Assembly: GCA_038239345.1 (NCBI GenBank)
Contig: JBBSEX010000016.1
Coordinates: forward strand, 69,049-133,048
Reading direction: 5' to 3'
From: JBBSEX01 sp038239345
Lineage (GTDB): Bacteria > Acidobacteriota > Terriglobia > Bryobacterales > Bryobacteraceae
Length of the DNA stretch: 64,000 bases
Part shown: in pieces, positions 8,653-16,849 of the stretch
Numbering within the stretch: the stretch's first letter is position 1
Layout: every line of letters begins with the position of its first letter
The notes under the pieces: generated by a model
What the model saw: the letters and a program-made list of their open reading frames with translations, nothing else
Database searches by the model: none
What the model was told of the DNA's origin: nothing
Made by a program: the position numbers and the translations under genes

Positions 8653-10200
8653 ATGTCATCGCACAGACTGGACGAGGTTCGGCGTCGCCACGCAAGCGCG
8701 GAGGCAGGTGGCGGGGAAGAACGGCGTCAGCGACAGCACGCGGAAGGCAAGCTTTCGGCGCGTGAGCGAATCGACCTCCTGCTCGATGAAGGCAGTTTCG
8801 AAGAACTCGACAAGCTGGTGCGCCATCGTTGCCGCGACTTCGGAATGGAAGAGCAGGTCGTCGATGGCGATGGATTCATCACCGGTTTTGGATTGCTTCA
8901 CGAGCGCCTCGTCTATGTTTTCGCCCAGGATTTTACCGTCTTCGGCGGATCGCTTTCCGAATCTAACGCGCAGAAAATTTGCAAGATAATGGACATGGCG
9001 CTCAAGAATGGGGCGCCTCTAATCGGTTTGAACGACTCCGGCGGAGCGCGAATTCAGGAGGGAGTCCTATCTCTTGGGGGCTATGCGGATATCTTCCTGC
9101 GGAATACTCTGGCCAGTGGGGTGATACCCCAAATATCGGCCATTATGGGACCCTGTGCTGGCGGAGCGGTCTATTCTCCCGCGCTCACCGACTTTGTGTT
9201 CATGGTGGACCACACAAGCCACATGTTTGTCACCGGGCCCGATGTCATCAAAACGGTTACCCATGAAGACGTAACGAAAGAGGCGCTAGGCGGCGCCATG
9301 ACCCACAATTCGATTAGCGGCGTGGCTCATTTTCTGGCTCACGACGACGCCGATTGCCTGCGAATGATTCGCGAATTGGTGCGCTATCTGCCACAAAACA
9401 ATCGTGACGGGGTGCCTAGGGTCGCTACGTCCGATCCGCCTGATCGCGAGGATATAAAACTCGATGCGGCGGTTCCAGCCGAATCCGATCAGCCCTACGA
9501 CATCAAGGACATCATCACTCGCGTGGTGGATGATGGCGAGTTTCTGGAGGTGCATGAGCATTTCGCCAAGAACATCGTAGTGGGATTCGCGCGGATGGAT
9601 GGCCGCAGCATCGGCATCGTAGCGAATCAGCCGGCGTTTCTCGCGGGGTGTCTGGACATCGACTCATCGACGAAAGGTGCGCGTTTTGTGAGGTTTTGCG
9701 ACGCTTTCAACATCCCGATTCTGACCTTTGAAGATGTGCCGGGTTTTCTGCCGGGAACTTCACAGGAGTTCGGCGGCATCATTCGTCATGGCGCGAAACT
9801 GCTCTATGCTTATGCCGAGGCGACGGTCCCCAAAATCACGGTGATTACTCGCAAGGCTTACGGCGGCGCCTATTGCGTGATGGGTTCGAAGCATCTGCGG
9901 ACGGACATCAATCTCGCCTATCCCGGCGCGGAGATCGCCGTCATGGGAGCGGAAGGGGCGATAAACATTGTTTACCGGCGGGAACTGGCGTGCGCCGCGG
10001 ATCCAGAGGCCACGCGCCGGCAGAAGACCGCCGAATTTCGCGACCGCTTCGCAAGCCCGTTTATCGCCGCCGAACGTGGCTTTATCGACGATGTGATCGA
10101 ACCCCGGCAAACGCGCCCAAAAGTGATTCGGGCATTACGCATGCTGGAAAATAAGGTCGACACCATGCCACCCAAGAAGCACGGAAATATTCCGCTCTAG
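8653..10200 (+). CDS. pccB: Acyl-CoA (propionyl-CoA) carboxylase beta subunit / carboxyltransferase
   Basis: A 515-residue carboxyltransferase of the PccB/MmdA family, which moves CO2 from carboxybiotin to an acyl-CoA such as propionyl-CoA. It begins with the family pattern RLDEVRRRHASAEAGGGEER and QHAEGKLSARERIDLLLDEG; the oxyanion-hole regions SGGARIQEG, GPCAGGAVYSPA and TRKAYGGAYCVMGSKH are present. The ATG at 8653 is chosen because homology starts there; an in-frame TTG at 8533 would add 40 unrelated-looking residues. No biotin carboxylase or biotin carrier gene lies nearby, so the partner must be elsewhere. Substrate choice between propionyl- and methylmalonyl-CoA cannot be read by eye. 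Confidence 0.9.
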   Translation: MSSHRLDEVRRRHASAEAGGGEERRQRQHAEGKLSARERIDLLLDEGSFEELDKLVRHRCRDFGMEEQVVDGDGFITGFGLLHERLVYVFAQDFTVFGGSLSESNAQKICKIMDMALKNGAPLIGLNDSGGARIQEGVLSLGGYADIFLRNTLASGVIPQISAIMGPCAGGAVYSPALTDFVFMVDHTSHMFVTGPDVIKTVTHEDVTKEALGGAMTHNSISGVAHFLAHDDADCLRMIRELVRYLPQNNRDGVPRVATSDPPDREDIKLDAAVPAESDQPYDIKDIITRVVDDGEFLEVHEHFAKNIVVGFARMDGRSIGIVANQPAFLAGCLDIDSSTKGARFVRFCDAFNIPILTFEDVPGFLPGTSQEFGGIIRHGAKLLYAYAEATVPKITVITRKAYGGAYCVMGSKHLRTDINLAYPGAEIAVMGAEGAINIVYRRELACAADPEATRRQKTAEFRDRFASPFIAAERGFIDDVIEPRQTRPKVIRALRMLENKVDTMPPKKHGNIPL

Positions 10201-10251
10201 GCGTGCTGTTTTTCCTCTTATTCGCGGCAGGCATTCCGATATGAATTTCAG

Positions 10252-10497
10252 ATGCTTTTGCTGCTGGTCTTACTTTCGGTTGGAACTCTGGAGACGATCC
10301 TCTCGCGCGATCAGCGTAACAAGAGGCGAAAGCTCGATGTTACCGAGCCGATGGTCCCCACAGCTAGCAAACTAGAGTCCACCGATAGCATGCTGTCGTT
10401 GCTGAAAGCAGTGGAAGGACCTGGTCGTGGACCCGCGCCTGTTGCCGTCAACCAGAAGGACAGGGAGCGATCAAACGCTGGAGGAAAAACGCCCTAG
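10252..10497 (+). CDS. Small hypothetical protein with N-terminal hydrophobic segment
   Basis: An 81-residue open frame starting MLLLLVLLSVGTLETIL, then a basic stretch (RDQRNKRRKL) and a polar tail. It could be a single-pass membrane peptide. It sits 51 bases after the carboxylase gene in the same direction, but it does not resemble the decarboxylase small subunits (OadG/MmdD) that accompany some carboxyltransferases, since no clear family pattern is visible. It may not be expressed; it is listed because it fills a 329-base gap with otherwise no gene. Confidence 0.35.
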   Translation: MLLLLVLLSVGTLETILSRDQRNKRRKLDVTEPMVPTASKLESTDSMLSLLKAVEGPGRGPAPVAVNQKDRERSNAGGKTP

Positions 10498-10511
10498 TTC
10501 CAGCGCTTTAG

Positions 10512-10517
10512 TATAAT
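10512..10517 (+). promoter_or_regulatory. Candidate -10 box of the polysaccharide cluster
   Basis: A perfect TATAAT lies 11 bases before the ATG at 10529, which would place the transcript start about at the start codon, suggesting a leaderless or nearly leaderless message. No good -35 hexamer is visible at the usual distance, so the call rests on the -10 match and its position. Confidence 0.35.
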
Positions 10518-10528
10518 TTCTTATAAGG

Positions 10529-10819
10529 ATGGCTAACCGCGAAGAAGTGGAGTTACGGTCAATGCCACAAGGTACGCCAGCCAGCGGTTTGCACTGCGGT
10601 CTGGAAGGCCGCCTTCTAGAAATCGAATTGACTTCTGGTACCGACATCTCCTGTTTCCCCGCTGGATCTTTGATTGAAGTCGGGTCGCCAACGACGCTCT
10701 ATCTGGGTGAAGTCTACGTGTCGGATGGCCGTCGCCGGGTTATCGGCGTCGAGCATCTGATAGATCGCGAATCTCTCGCGGCCATTCAGGATCTGTGGAG
10801 TAGCCGCAATCGCTCCTAA
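10529..10819 (+). CDS. Small PilZ-like protein
   Basis: A 96-residue protein with a beta-rich centre (GRLLEIELTSGTDISCFPAG, then SLIEVGSPTTLYLGEVYVSD). The pattern of a short barrel ending in GEV plus a variable strand resembles PilZ-domain c-di-GMP receptors, but the RxxxR motif that binds c-di-GMP is not evident. It directly precedes the polysaccharide genes, with 30 bases to the next start, which would suit a regulator of export or synthesis. The PilZ assignment is tentative; treat as a conserved-looking hypothetical otherwise. Confidence 0.55.
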   Translation: MANREEVELRSMPQGTPASGLHCGLEGRLLEIELTSGTDISCFPAGSLIEVGSPTTLYLGEVYVSDGRRRVIGVEHLIDRESLAAIQDLWSSRNRS

Positions 10820-10849
10820 TCGCATGAATGTCATTGGGAGGCCCACGCC

Positions 10850-12247
10850 GTGCTAACCGAGTTGTCGTGGACGGCGCTGAAGGCGTTCCTCATCGCCCTG
10901 GTGTTGACTCCGATTGTTCGCGACATTTTTCGTTCCTACAACGTGGTCGATCGTCCTGGGCGCCGTAAAGTACACATACACCCGATCCCCCGAGTGGGTG
11001 GCATCCCCATCGCGATCGCGTACCTGGTCTCCTTGGTATCGATCACGAACTTTAATGCCTCGCTACCCGCCTATGATTCGCCTGTCTGGAAGCTAATTCC
11101 GGGAGCGGCGGTTATCTTCGCGACGGGGCTGATCGATGATTTTTTCAATTTGCGGCCGCTCTATAAGCTGATCGGCCAGATCGCCGGATCGGTGCTCGTT
11201 TTCATGGCGGGTCTGCGGATAGAGGCAATTGCAGGCCTGTCGCTGCCATGGTGGATCAGCTTGGCCATCACGATCTTCTGGCTTCTACTCACCACAAACG
11301 CTCTCAACCTGATTGATGGTCTGGATGGTTTGTGCGCCGGCATGGGCCTGCTCGCCACGTTAACCTTATTCGGCGCGGCGCTGATCCAGGGCAATGTCCC
11401 GCTCGCGCACGCCACGTTCCCGCTGGCCGGCGCATTACTCGGATTTCTTTGTTATAACTTCAATCCGGCAACTGTCTTTCTGGGTGATTCGGGAGCTCTG
11501 CTTATCGGATTTTTGCTCGGCTGCTACGGGATGATCTGGACCCAAAAGACCGCCACTTTACTGAGCATCGTCGTTCCGCTGCTGGCGTTAACTGTTCCCC
11601 TGCTGGATGTTTTACTGTCGGTACTGCGGCGATTTTTTCGAAATCAACCCATCTTCGGCGCCGATCGCGGACATATTCATCACCGCTTGCTGGGCCAGGG
11701 TCTCTCCGTCAGGCGCGCGGTCCTAACCTTATATTTTGCCTCTGCCATCGCCGCAGCCTTCGCCCTCATGCTGAGTTCGCCGAAGATCAATCGGTACCAG
11801 GTGGTAATCGTATTCGCCTTCTGTGCAGCAGTTTGGGCGGGCATCCGGCAGTTGCGGTACTCTGAGTTTGAAGTGGTGAGCGGATTGCTTTTCAGAGGCG
11901 AAGTCAAACGTAAGTTAGACCAGAGAGACCAAGTGGAAAACCTGTCATCCGCCCTCAAAGGATCGCGGACGGAAGAGGACTGGTGGGACGTGCTAGTTCA
12001 GACGAGCGGCGAACTCGGCTGGATACGTATCGCCTGGCTCGGCATCGCACCCGTGCGCGAGCGATTTTTGCTGAAGGAAAACGCCGCGCCGACGTGGACT
12101 TTCTCGTTCCCGCTATCCGCCTCGGAGTCGATTATGATCGAAGGCCCACTCTCCGCCGGGTCCACGAGCCCGGTCCGGTTCGCCGAGGTCGTTTCACAGA
12201 GTTGCGCCGCTAAGCGTCAACATTGGGAACGGCTACCCGCGCTCTAA
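10850..12247 (+). CDS. WecA/TagO-type undecaprenyl-phosphate sugar-1-phosphate transferase with C-terminal extension
   Basis: A 465-residue polytopic membrane protein of the MraY/WecA family, which transfers a HexNAc-1-phosphate from UDP-sugar to undecaprenyl phosphate and so starts glycan assembly. Family motifs are intact: GLIDDFFNL, NALNLIDGLDGLCAG, FLGDSGALLIGF and DRGHIHHRLL. The GTG start has GGGAG upstream. The core ends near residue 345; about 120 extra cytoplasmic residues follow (from EFEVVSGLLFRGEVKRKL), with some GAF-like character but no firm match. It heads an operon of glycosyltransferases and is the only phosphoglycosyl transferase here with all its catalytic residues. Confidence 0.88.
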   Translation: MLTELSWTALKAFLIALVLTPIVRDIFRSYNVVDRPGRRKVHIHPIPRVGGIPIAIAYLVSLVSITNFNASLPAYDSPVWKLIPGAAVIFATGLIDDFFNLRPLYKLIGQIAGSVLVFMAGLRIEAIAGLSLPWWISLAITIFWLLLTTNALNLIDGLDGLCAGMGLLATLTLFGAALIQGNVPLAHATFPLAGALLGFLCYNFNPATVFLGDSGALLIGFLLGCYGMIWTQKTATLLSIVVPLLALTVPLLDVLLSVLRRFFRNQPIFGADRGHIHHRLLGQGLSVRRAVLTLYFASAIAAAFALMLSSPKINRYQVVIVFAFCAAVWAGIRQLRYSEFEVVSGLLFRGEVKRKLDQRDQVENLSSALKGSRTEEDWWDVLVQTSGELGWIRIAWLGIAPVRERFLLKENAAPTWTFSFPLSASESIMIEGPLSAGSTSPVRFAEVVSQSCAAKRQHWERLPAL

Positions 12248-12259
12248 CCGGTATCTGCA

Positions 12260-13555
12260 ATGCCGCGATCCCGTTCTTTAACCCAAACGCTCGATTTCGC
12301 CATTGGCGCCGCCGCTTTCCTTGCGGTATTCGTCTACTATTTTCGCGATTCAATGGATGATCTGCCTTTTCGACGCTTCGGCGTAGGGTTGGTAATTTCT
12401 GTCGTTACTTTTTGGCTGGGAGCTGAGCGGCAGAACGCCGATGATGCCGATTGGTTCGGCTTCATTGAGCAAGTCAGTCTCTCCACCGGTCTTAACTTGA
12501 TCGTCCAGGCCTTGCTGACATATGTGTTTCTGTCGGCACACGTACCCATCTTCGTGATTATCGTGGGTAGCCTGGTGTCGGGTATTTTGCTGGCAATATC
12601 CAGAGCCGTGATCCATCCGCGAGGCCCCCGTACCCGCGGAGGAATTCTATTCATTGGATATGAGCCGGCTTGCTTTGGAGTAATCAACCTGATGAACGAT
12701 CCGGTCCTCGGCGTACTGGAAGCCAGGTCGGAAGGCCTTCCCGCCGGATTGCCTTTGCTTGGGGGGATAGACCGATTGGAAGAAGTAGTGGCCAAGCTCC
12801 GCCCTAGCCGGATCGTGATCAATCTTCAGGCCTGGGCCTCGCAAATTTCCGCGCGGCAACTGTTAAATCTTCGGCTCTCGGGTATCGTCATCAGCGACAT
12901 GGCCACCCTCTATGAGAACTCGCTGAATCGTGTGTGTTCCGTACGGCTGCTGCCCTCGGATTTTCTTCTGTCACCCGCGCTGACGGCAAATCGCCGAACC
13001 ATGGCCATCCAGGCGATCTACACAAACCTCATCGGGCTTTTTCTTCTGATCACTCTTTCACCACTGCTTCTTCTTGCAACCCTCGCGGTCCTAAGTTCCG
13101 GTCCCGGACCCATTTGGGAAAGCATTCCCTGCGTGGGCTTTCAAAGTATTCCATTCCACCTGTTCCGTTTTCGTACGCGGCGTTTAGGCCCCAGCGGACA
13201 CCTTACCCCTGTCGGCAAATTCCTGAACCGCTGCCATCTAACGAATCTTCCGCAGTTAGTAAATGTCGTGCGTGGTGAGATGGCTTTGATCGGCCCGAGC
13301 GTCGCCCGTGTCCCATTCGCCGATTATCTAACGCAACTGCTGCCGTTCTACTCGCACAGATTTTCCGTCAAGCCCGGCTTGTGGGGGTGGGCGCAACTTC
13401 ATCTCGACAAACACACTGTACCTAACGAACTATCGAGCCTGGAATACGATTTATTCTACATAAAGGAACACTCTCCCAATCTCGATCTGGAGATTCTCGT
13501 GCGGACGATTCTTGGCGCCGGGCGTACGTCACGCAAGGCTGTAGCGGCCGCCTGA
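12260..13555 (+). CDS. Sugar-transferase (WcaJ/WbaP-like) family protein lacking the catalytic Asp-Glu dyad
   Basis: A 431-residue protein built like polyprenyl-phosphate glycosyl-1-phosphate transferases: N-terminal membrane helices (residues 10-115), a nucleotide-fold-like middle (about 125-225) and a C-terminal transferase domain (about 245-425). The C-terminus keeps LPQLVNVVRGEMALIGP and VKPGLWGWAQ, but the usual LDELPQL reads LTNLPQL, and GPRPE reads GPSVA. The Asp-Glu dyad is catalytic in PglC and relatives, so this protein is probably not an active transferase. The linker between FRT and LPQL is also shortened. It lies 12 bases after the WecA-type gene and 4 bases before a GT2 gene, so it is part of the same operon. 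Confidence 0.8.
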   Translation: MPRSRSLTQTLDFAIGAAAFLAVFVYYFRDSMDDLPFRRFGVGLVISVVTFWLGAERQNADDADWFGFIEQVSLSTGLNLIVQALLTYVFLSAHVPIFVIIVGSLVSGILLAISRAVIHPRGPRTRGGILFIGYEPACFGVINLMNDPVLGVLEARSEGLPAGLPLLGGIDRLEEVVAKLRPSRIVINLQAWASQISARQLLNLRLSGIVISDMATLYENSLNRVCSVRLLPSDFLLSPALTANRRTMAIQAIYTNLIGLFLLITLSPLLLLATLAVLSSGPGPIWESIPCVGFQSIPFHLFRFRTRRLGPSGHLTPVGKFLNRCHLTNLPQLVNVVRGEMALIGPSVARVPFADYLTQLLPFYSHRFSVKPGLWGWAQLHLDKHTVPNELSSLEYDLFYIKEHSPNLDLEILVRTILGAGRTSRKAVAAA

Positions 13556-13559
13556 CCTC

Positions 13560-14708
13560 ATGCCGATTGCCCTCATTATTTTGTGGATCGCCACCGGGGT
13601 GGTCTTCTACATCATCGTTGGATATCCCATCTTGCTGGCGGCTCTAAAACGCCAATCGGCGCCGCCTATCCGCAAAGATCTCAACTACCGGGCTGCGGTC
13701 TCGGTTGTCATGGCCGTCTACAACGGGGCGGCGTTTCTGCGGGAAAAACTTGAATCCGTGATCGCTTTGAACTATCCCCGGGATCTTGTCGAAATTATCA
13801 TCGTCTCCGACGGGTCCACGGATGATACCGATGTCATCGCCGGGGAGTTTCAAGATCGCGGTGTACGGCTGATTCGACTCCAGCGCGGCGGCAAGGCAGC
13901 GGGATTGAACGCCGCATTGCGGGAAGCCACGGGCGAGATCCTGTTTTTCACCGACGTTCGCCAACCGCTGGAAGCCCAGGCTCTAGCGCACCTGGTAGCC
14001 AACTTCGCAGACCCCACGGTTGGCGCGGTCACCGGGGAGATGCGTCTACTACGCGGAGACACTGGGGAACAGGCCGACATGGATCTCTACTGGAGATATG
14101 AACTGTGGGCGAGGGAACAGCACTCCCGGATTGATTCCTGCTTCAACACGACGGGGTGCATCTACGCGATGCGCCGGAGTCTGGCTGAACCGATTCCGCC
14201 CGATACTCTGAGTGACGACGCAATTCTTCCGTTGCGAGCGTTTTTTCAAGGCTATCGCGTTATCTTCGACACCGAGGCCATCGCCTACGACTATCCGGCT
14301 GTCAGCGGCACCGAGTTTCGCCGGCGTCTGCGGACGTTAGCTGGGTTGTGGCAGGTTCACGCCCGTCTTCCAAAACTGTTCAGCGGGTCCAATCGAATGC
14401 GCTTGCATTTTCTGTCGCATAAATTTGCAAGGCTGATGCTGCCGTGGGCAATTCTTTTAATATTCGCTTCGACACTCGCCCTGCCCGCGTCCAGCTTTCA
14501 ACGCTTTCTGATCGGTAACGAATTAATTTTGATCGCCCTCGCGTTCCTTGATCCTCTTGTTCCCCGGAAATTCCCGTTGAAGCGTATCTCATCGCCGTCG
14601 CGAACCTTTCTGTTGATGAACGCCGCCGCAGTCGCTGCGATCGTCGTCTTCGTCGTTCCCGCCAACCGTCTGTGGATCGCGACGCAAGTGAAAAAGATCT
14701 CGGCGTGA
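13560..14708 (+). CDS. Family 2 membrane glycosyltransferase
   Basis: A 382-residue GT2 enzyme of the processive or exopolysaccharide type. One N-terminal membrane helix (residues 3-27) is followed by the GT-A domain with VSVVMAVYNGAAFL, IIVSDGSTDDTD and FFTDVRQ (DxD-type site), then LSDDAILPLRAF as the base region and TLAGLWQV in the place of the QxxRW-type motif. Two or three C-terminal helices (residues 295-375) complete a topology seen in polysaccharide synthases such as those for hyaluronan or PNAG. It likely adds sugars at the inner face of the membrane. Donor and linkage cannot be told from sequence. Confidence 0.87.
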   Translation: MPIALIILWIATGVVFYIIVGYPILLAALKRQSAPPIRKDLNYRAAVSVVMAVYNGAAFLREKLESVIALNYPRDLVEIIIVSDGSTDDTDVIAGEFQDRGVRLIRLQRGGKAAGLNAALREATGEILFFTDVRQPLEAQALAHLVANFADPTVGAVTGEMRLLRGDTGEQADMDLYWRYELWAREQHSRIDSCFNTTGCIYAMRRSLAEPIPPDTLSDDAILPLRAFFQGYRVIFDTEAIAYDYPAVSGTEFRRRLRTLAGLWQVHARLPKLFSGSNRMRLHFLSHKFARLMLPWAILLIFASTLALPASSFQRFLIGNELILIALAFLDPLVPRKFPLKRISSPSRTFLLMNAAAVAAIVVFVVPANRLWIATQVKKISA

Positions 14709-14736
14709 TTGTCTGAATGCTATTTTGGATTAGCTG

Positions 14737-15462
14737 GTGACTGCTATCTCTATTATCATTCCCGCCTACAATGAGGAGGCGCGTTTACCCCAGACACTGG
14801 ACAACATCGTCGCTTATCTGCAGCGTGGCGAGCGCGAAACTGAAATCATCGTTGTGGATGATGGCTCCTCCGATGGCACTGTGGCCATGATCGAACGGTA
14901 CACGCTTCAGCACCCGTTCATTCGTCTGTTGCGAAACCCTGGCAACCGCGGCAAGGGCTACGCTGTTCGCGCCGGAATGCTGGCAGGCACGGGAGAATGG
15001 CGGTTGATCTCGGATGCGGACCTTTCAGCGCCGATTGAAGAACTGGATAAACTCCTGGACGCGGCGATAGCGCAGCAGGCTGAGGTAGCTGTAGGTTCCA
15101 GGGCAATTGACAGGACTCTGGTCGCGGTGCACCAGCCTGCGTTTCGCGAATACTCGGGCCGGCTGTTCAATCTCATCATGCGCTGGGTAACGGGGTTACC
15201 GTTTCAGGACACTCAGTGTGGATTCAAACTTTATAGCGCGGCGGCCGCACAAGAAATATTCTCCAGGCAAACCTTGGATGGCTTCAGCTTCGACGTGGAA
15301 GATCTTGTGATAGCGAAAGTACGTAAACTCAAGGCGATTGAAGTCGCCGTGCGCTGGAGTAACGTAGAAGGGACCAAGGTCGGTATCGCGCAAGGTCTAC
15401 GATCGTTCTTAGATTTGGCGCGCATCCGCGTGGAAGCTATCCGCGGTCGGTATTCGCGTTGA
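14737..15462 (+). CDS. Dolichyl/polyprenyl-phosphate glucose or mannose synthase-like GT2
   Basis: A 241-residue soluble-looking GT2 of the DPM/ALG5 type: ISIIIPAYNEEARLP, IIVVDDGSSDGT, ISDADLSAPIEELD and the family block FQDTQCGFKLYSAAAAQEIF near residues 155-175. Such enzymes load a single sugar on polyprenyl phosphate for later transfer outside the membrane. The start is a GTG; no strong ribosome site is obvious. It is in the same direction as the polysaccharide operon, with a 28-base gap from the gene before. No membrane tail is seen, unlike many bacterial relatives. Confidence 0.88.
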   Translation: MTAISIIIPAYNEEARLPQTLDNIVAYLQRGERETEIIVVDDGSSDGTVAMIERYTLQHPFIRLLRNPGNRGKGYAVRAGMLAGTGEWRLISDADLSAPIEELDKLLDAAIAQQAEVAVGSRAIDRTLVAVHQPAFREYSGRLFNLIMRWVTGLPFQDTQCGFKLYSAAAAQEIFSRQTLDGFSFDVEDLVIAKVRKLKAIEVAVRWSNVEGTKVGIAQGLRSFLDLARIRVEAIRGRYSR

Positions 15463-15496
15463 AAGCCGGACGCAGCTCGAAGCCTTATTTCGCACG

Positions 15497-16849
15497 ATGA
15501 TTCGGATCTTCAAAATTTTCGTTCCGACCAGCGTTCTGGCGCTCCTCTTTTCAGAAGTATTGCTAATCTTCGCCTCCTACTTGGCTTCGGTGTACTTAAG
15601 CCCCGATATGGATATGGAGGTCTTCATTCAATATGAGGACGGCCTGACGCGCATCGCAATCGTCACCGCGCTCATTCTGGCAGGACTGTATTTCAATGAT
15701 CTCTACACGAATGTACGGGTTCGCAGCCGCCTGCTATTGGGGCAGCAACTCTGTCTAGTGGTTGGTGTCGCGTTTATCGTCCAGGCGCTATTGAGCTTCG
15801 CCCATGAGGATTTCACACTCGACAAATCCCTCATGGTCTCCGGCAGCTTGATCGTCCTCGCCGTCTTGTTCGGCTGGCGATTACTTTTTAGCGCGGCACT
15901 AAAGAATTCCCTTGGTAAGCGGCGTGTTCTATTTCTAGGAACCTCTCCGACGGTCTTCCAGGTAGCGAGTCATTTTCATCAACATCCGGAACTGGGAATG
16001 CTTCCCATTGGATATCTTGACGGGGTGCATGGGTCCGCGCCGCCCGACGCCACGCTTAAAAGGTTGGGCTCGGTGGACGATCTTTCCCAAGTGGTGGACG
16101 AAACGGCACCGGAGTGGATTCTGATCGGCAATCGAAAGGAAGTACAGCCGTGGTGGGTGCGCGAATTTCTCGAGCTCCGGTTTGGCGGGATTGAAACAGA
16201 GGAAATCGCCCGAGTCTATGAAACAACTTTTGGAAGAGTCTGCGCGCGCGAAGTTCGGCCCGCGGATGTGCTCTTCGCTGGATCATTGTCGCCGCGGACC
16301 GTCAGTGAGCGGCTGCACACGATGTACACGCTCGGTTTCGCGCTCACTCTGGCGATACTTGCATTTCCGCTGATGCTGCTGGCTGCGCTGTTGATCAAGA
16401 TAACTTCCCGTGGTCCGATATTCATCCGCGAGATGCGCGTCGGCTTGCATGACGTGCCGTTCACGATGTATCGCTTTCGTTGCGCCGAAATTGGCCCCGG
16501 CATTCCCCGCGCCACCCCCATCGGCAAGATTCTTGCCCGTTTCCGTCTCCAGCCGCTGCCGCAATTGTTCCAAGTGCTGGTGGGACAAATGTCACTGGTC
16601 GGCCCGGAGGCGCTTCGACCCGAAACCACGGCGGCGTTGAGCGAAAAAATTCCGTTTTACCGGCAGCGCCACATGGTCAAGCCGGGCATCACGGGTTGGG
16701 AGCAGGTGAACGACAATCGGTCCAGCGACCAAGTCGTCGATGCGTTGCGGCAGTTGGAATACGATCTGTACTACATCAAAAATTTGTCCCCTTCGCTCGA
16801 CTTCTTCATCCTGCTGCGATCGGCTAAGACACTGTTGCTGCGCGATTAA
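15497..16849 (+). CDS. Second sugar-transferase family protein lacking the catalytic Asp-Glu dyad
   Basis: A 450-residue paralogue of the protein at 12260-13555, with N-terminal membrane helices (residues 10-135), a Rossmann-like middle (KRRVLFLGTSPTVFQVASHF) and a C-terminal transferase domain. It keeps PIFIREMRVGLHDVPFTMYR, LPQLFQVLVGQMSLVGP and VKPGITGWEQV, yet LDELPQL reads LQPLPQL and GPRPE reads GPEAL. Overall it is closer to the TIGR03013-type WbaP/EpsB-like proteins than the first copy is. Preserved fold signatures with a missing dyad point to a retained non-catalytic role rather than decay. Its stop codon overlaps that of the convergent TonB receptor gene. Confidence 0.82.
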   Translation: MIRIFKIFVPTSVLALLFSEVLLIFASYLASVYLSPDMDMEVFIQYEDGLTRIAIVTALILAGLYFNDLYTNVRVRSRLLLGQQLCLVVGVAFIVQALLSFAHEDFTLDKSLMVSGSLIVLAVLFGWRLLFSAALKNSLGKRRVLFLGTSPTVFQVASHFHQHPELGMLPIGYLDGVHGSAPPDATLKRLGSVDDLSQVVDETAPEWILIGNRKEVQPWWVREFLELRFGGIETEEIARVYETTFGRVCAREVRPADVLFAGSLSPRTVSERLHTMYTLGFALTLAILAFPLMLLAALLIKITSRGPIFIREMRVGLHDVPFTMYRFRCAEIGPGIPRATPIGKILARFRLQPLPQLFQVLVGQMSLVGPEALRPETTAALSEKIPFYRQRHMVKPGITGWEQVNDNRSSDQVVDALRQLEYDLYYIKNLSPSLDFFILLRSAKTLLLRD

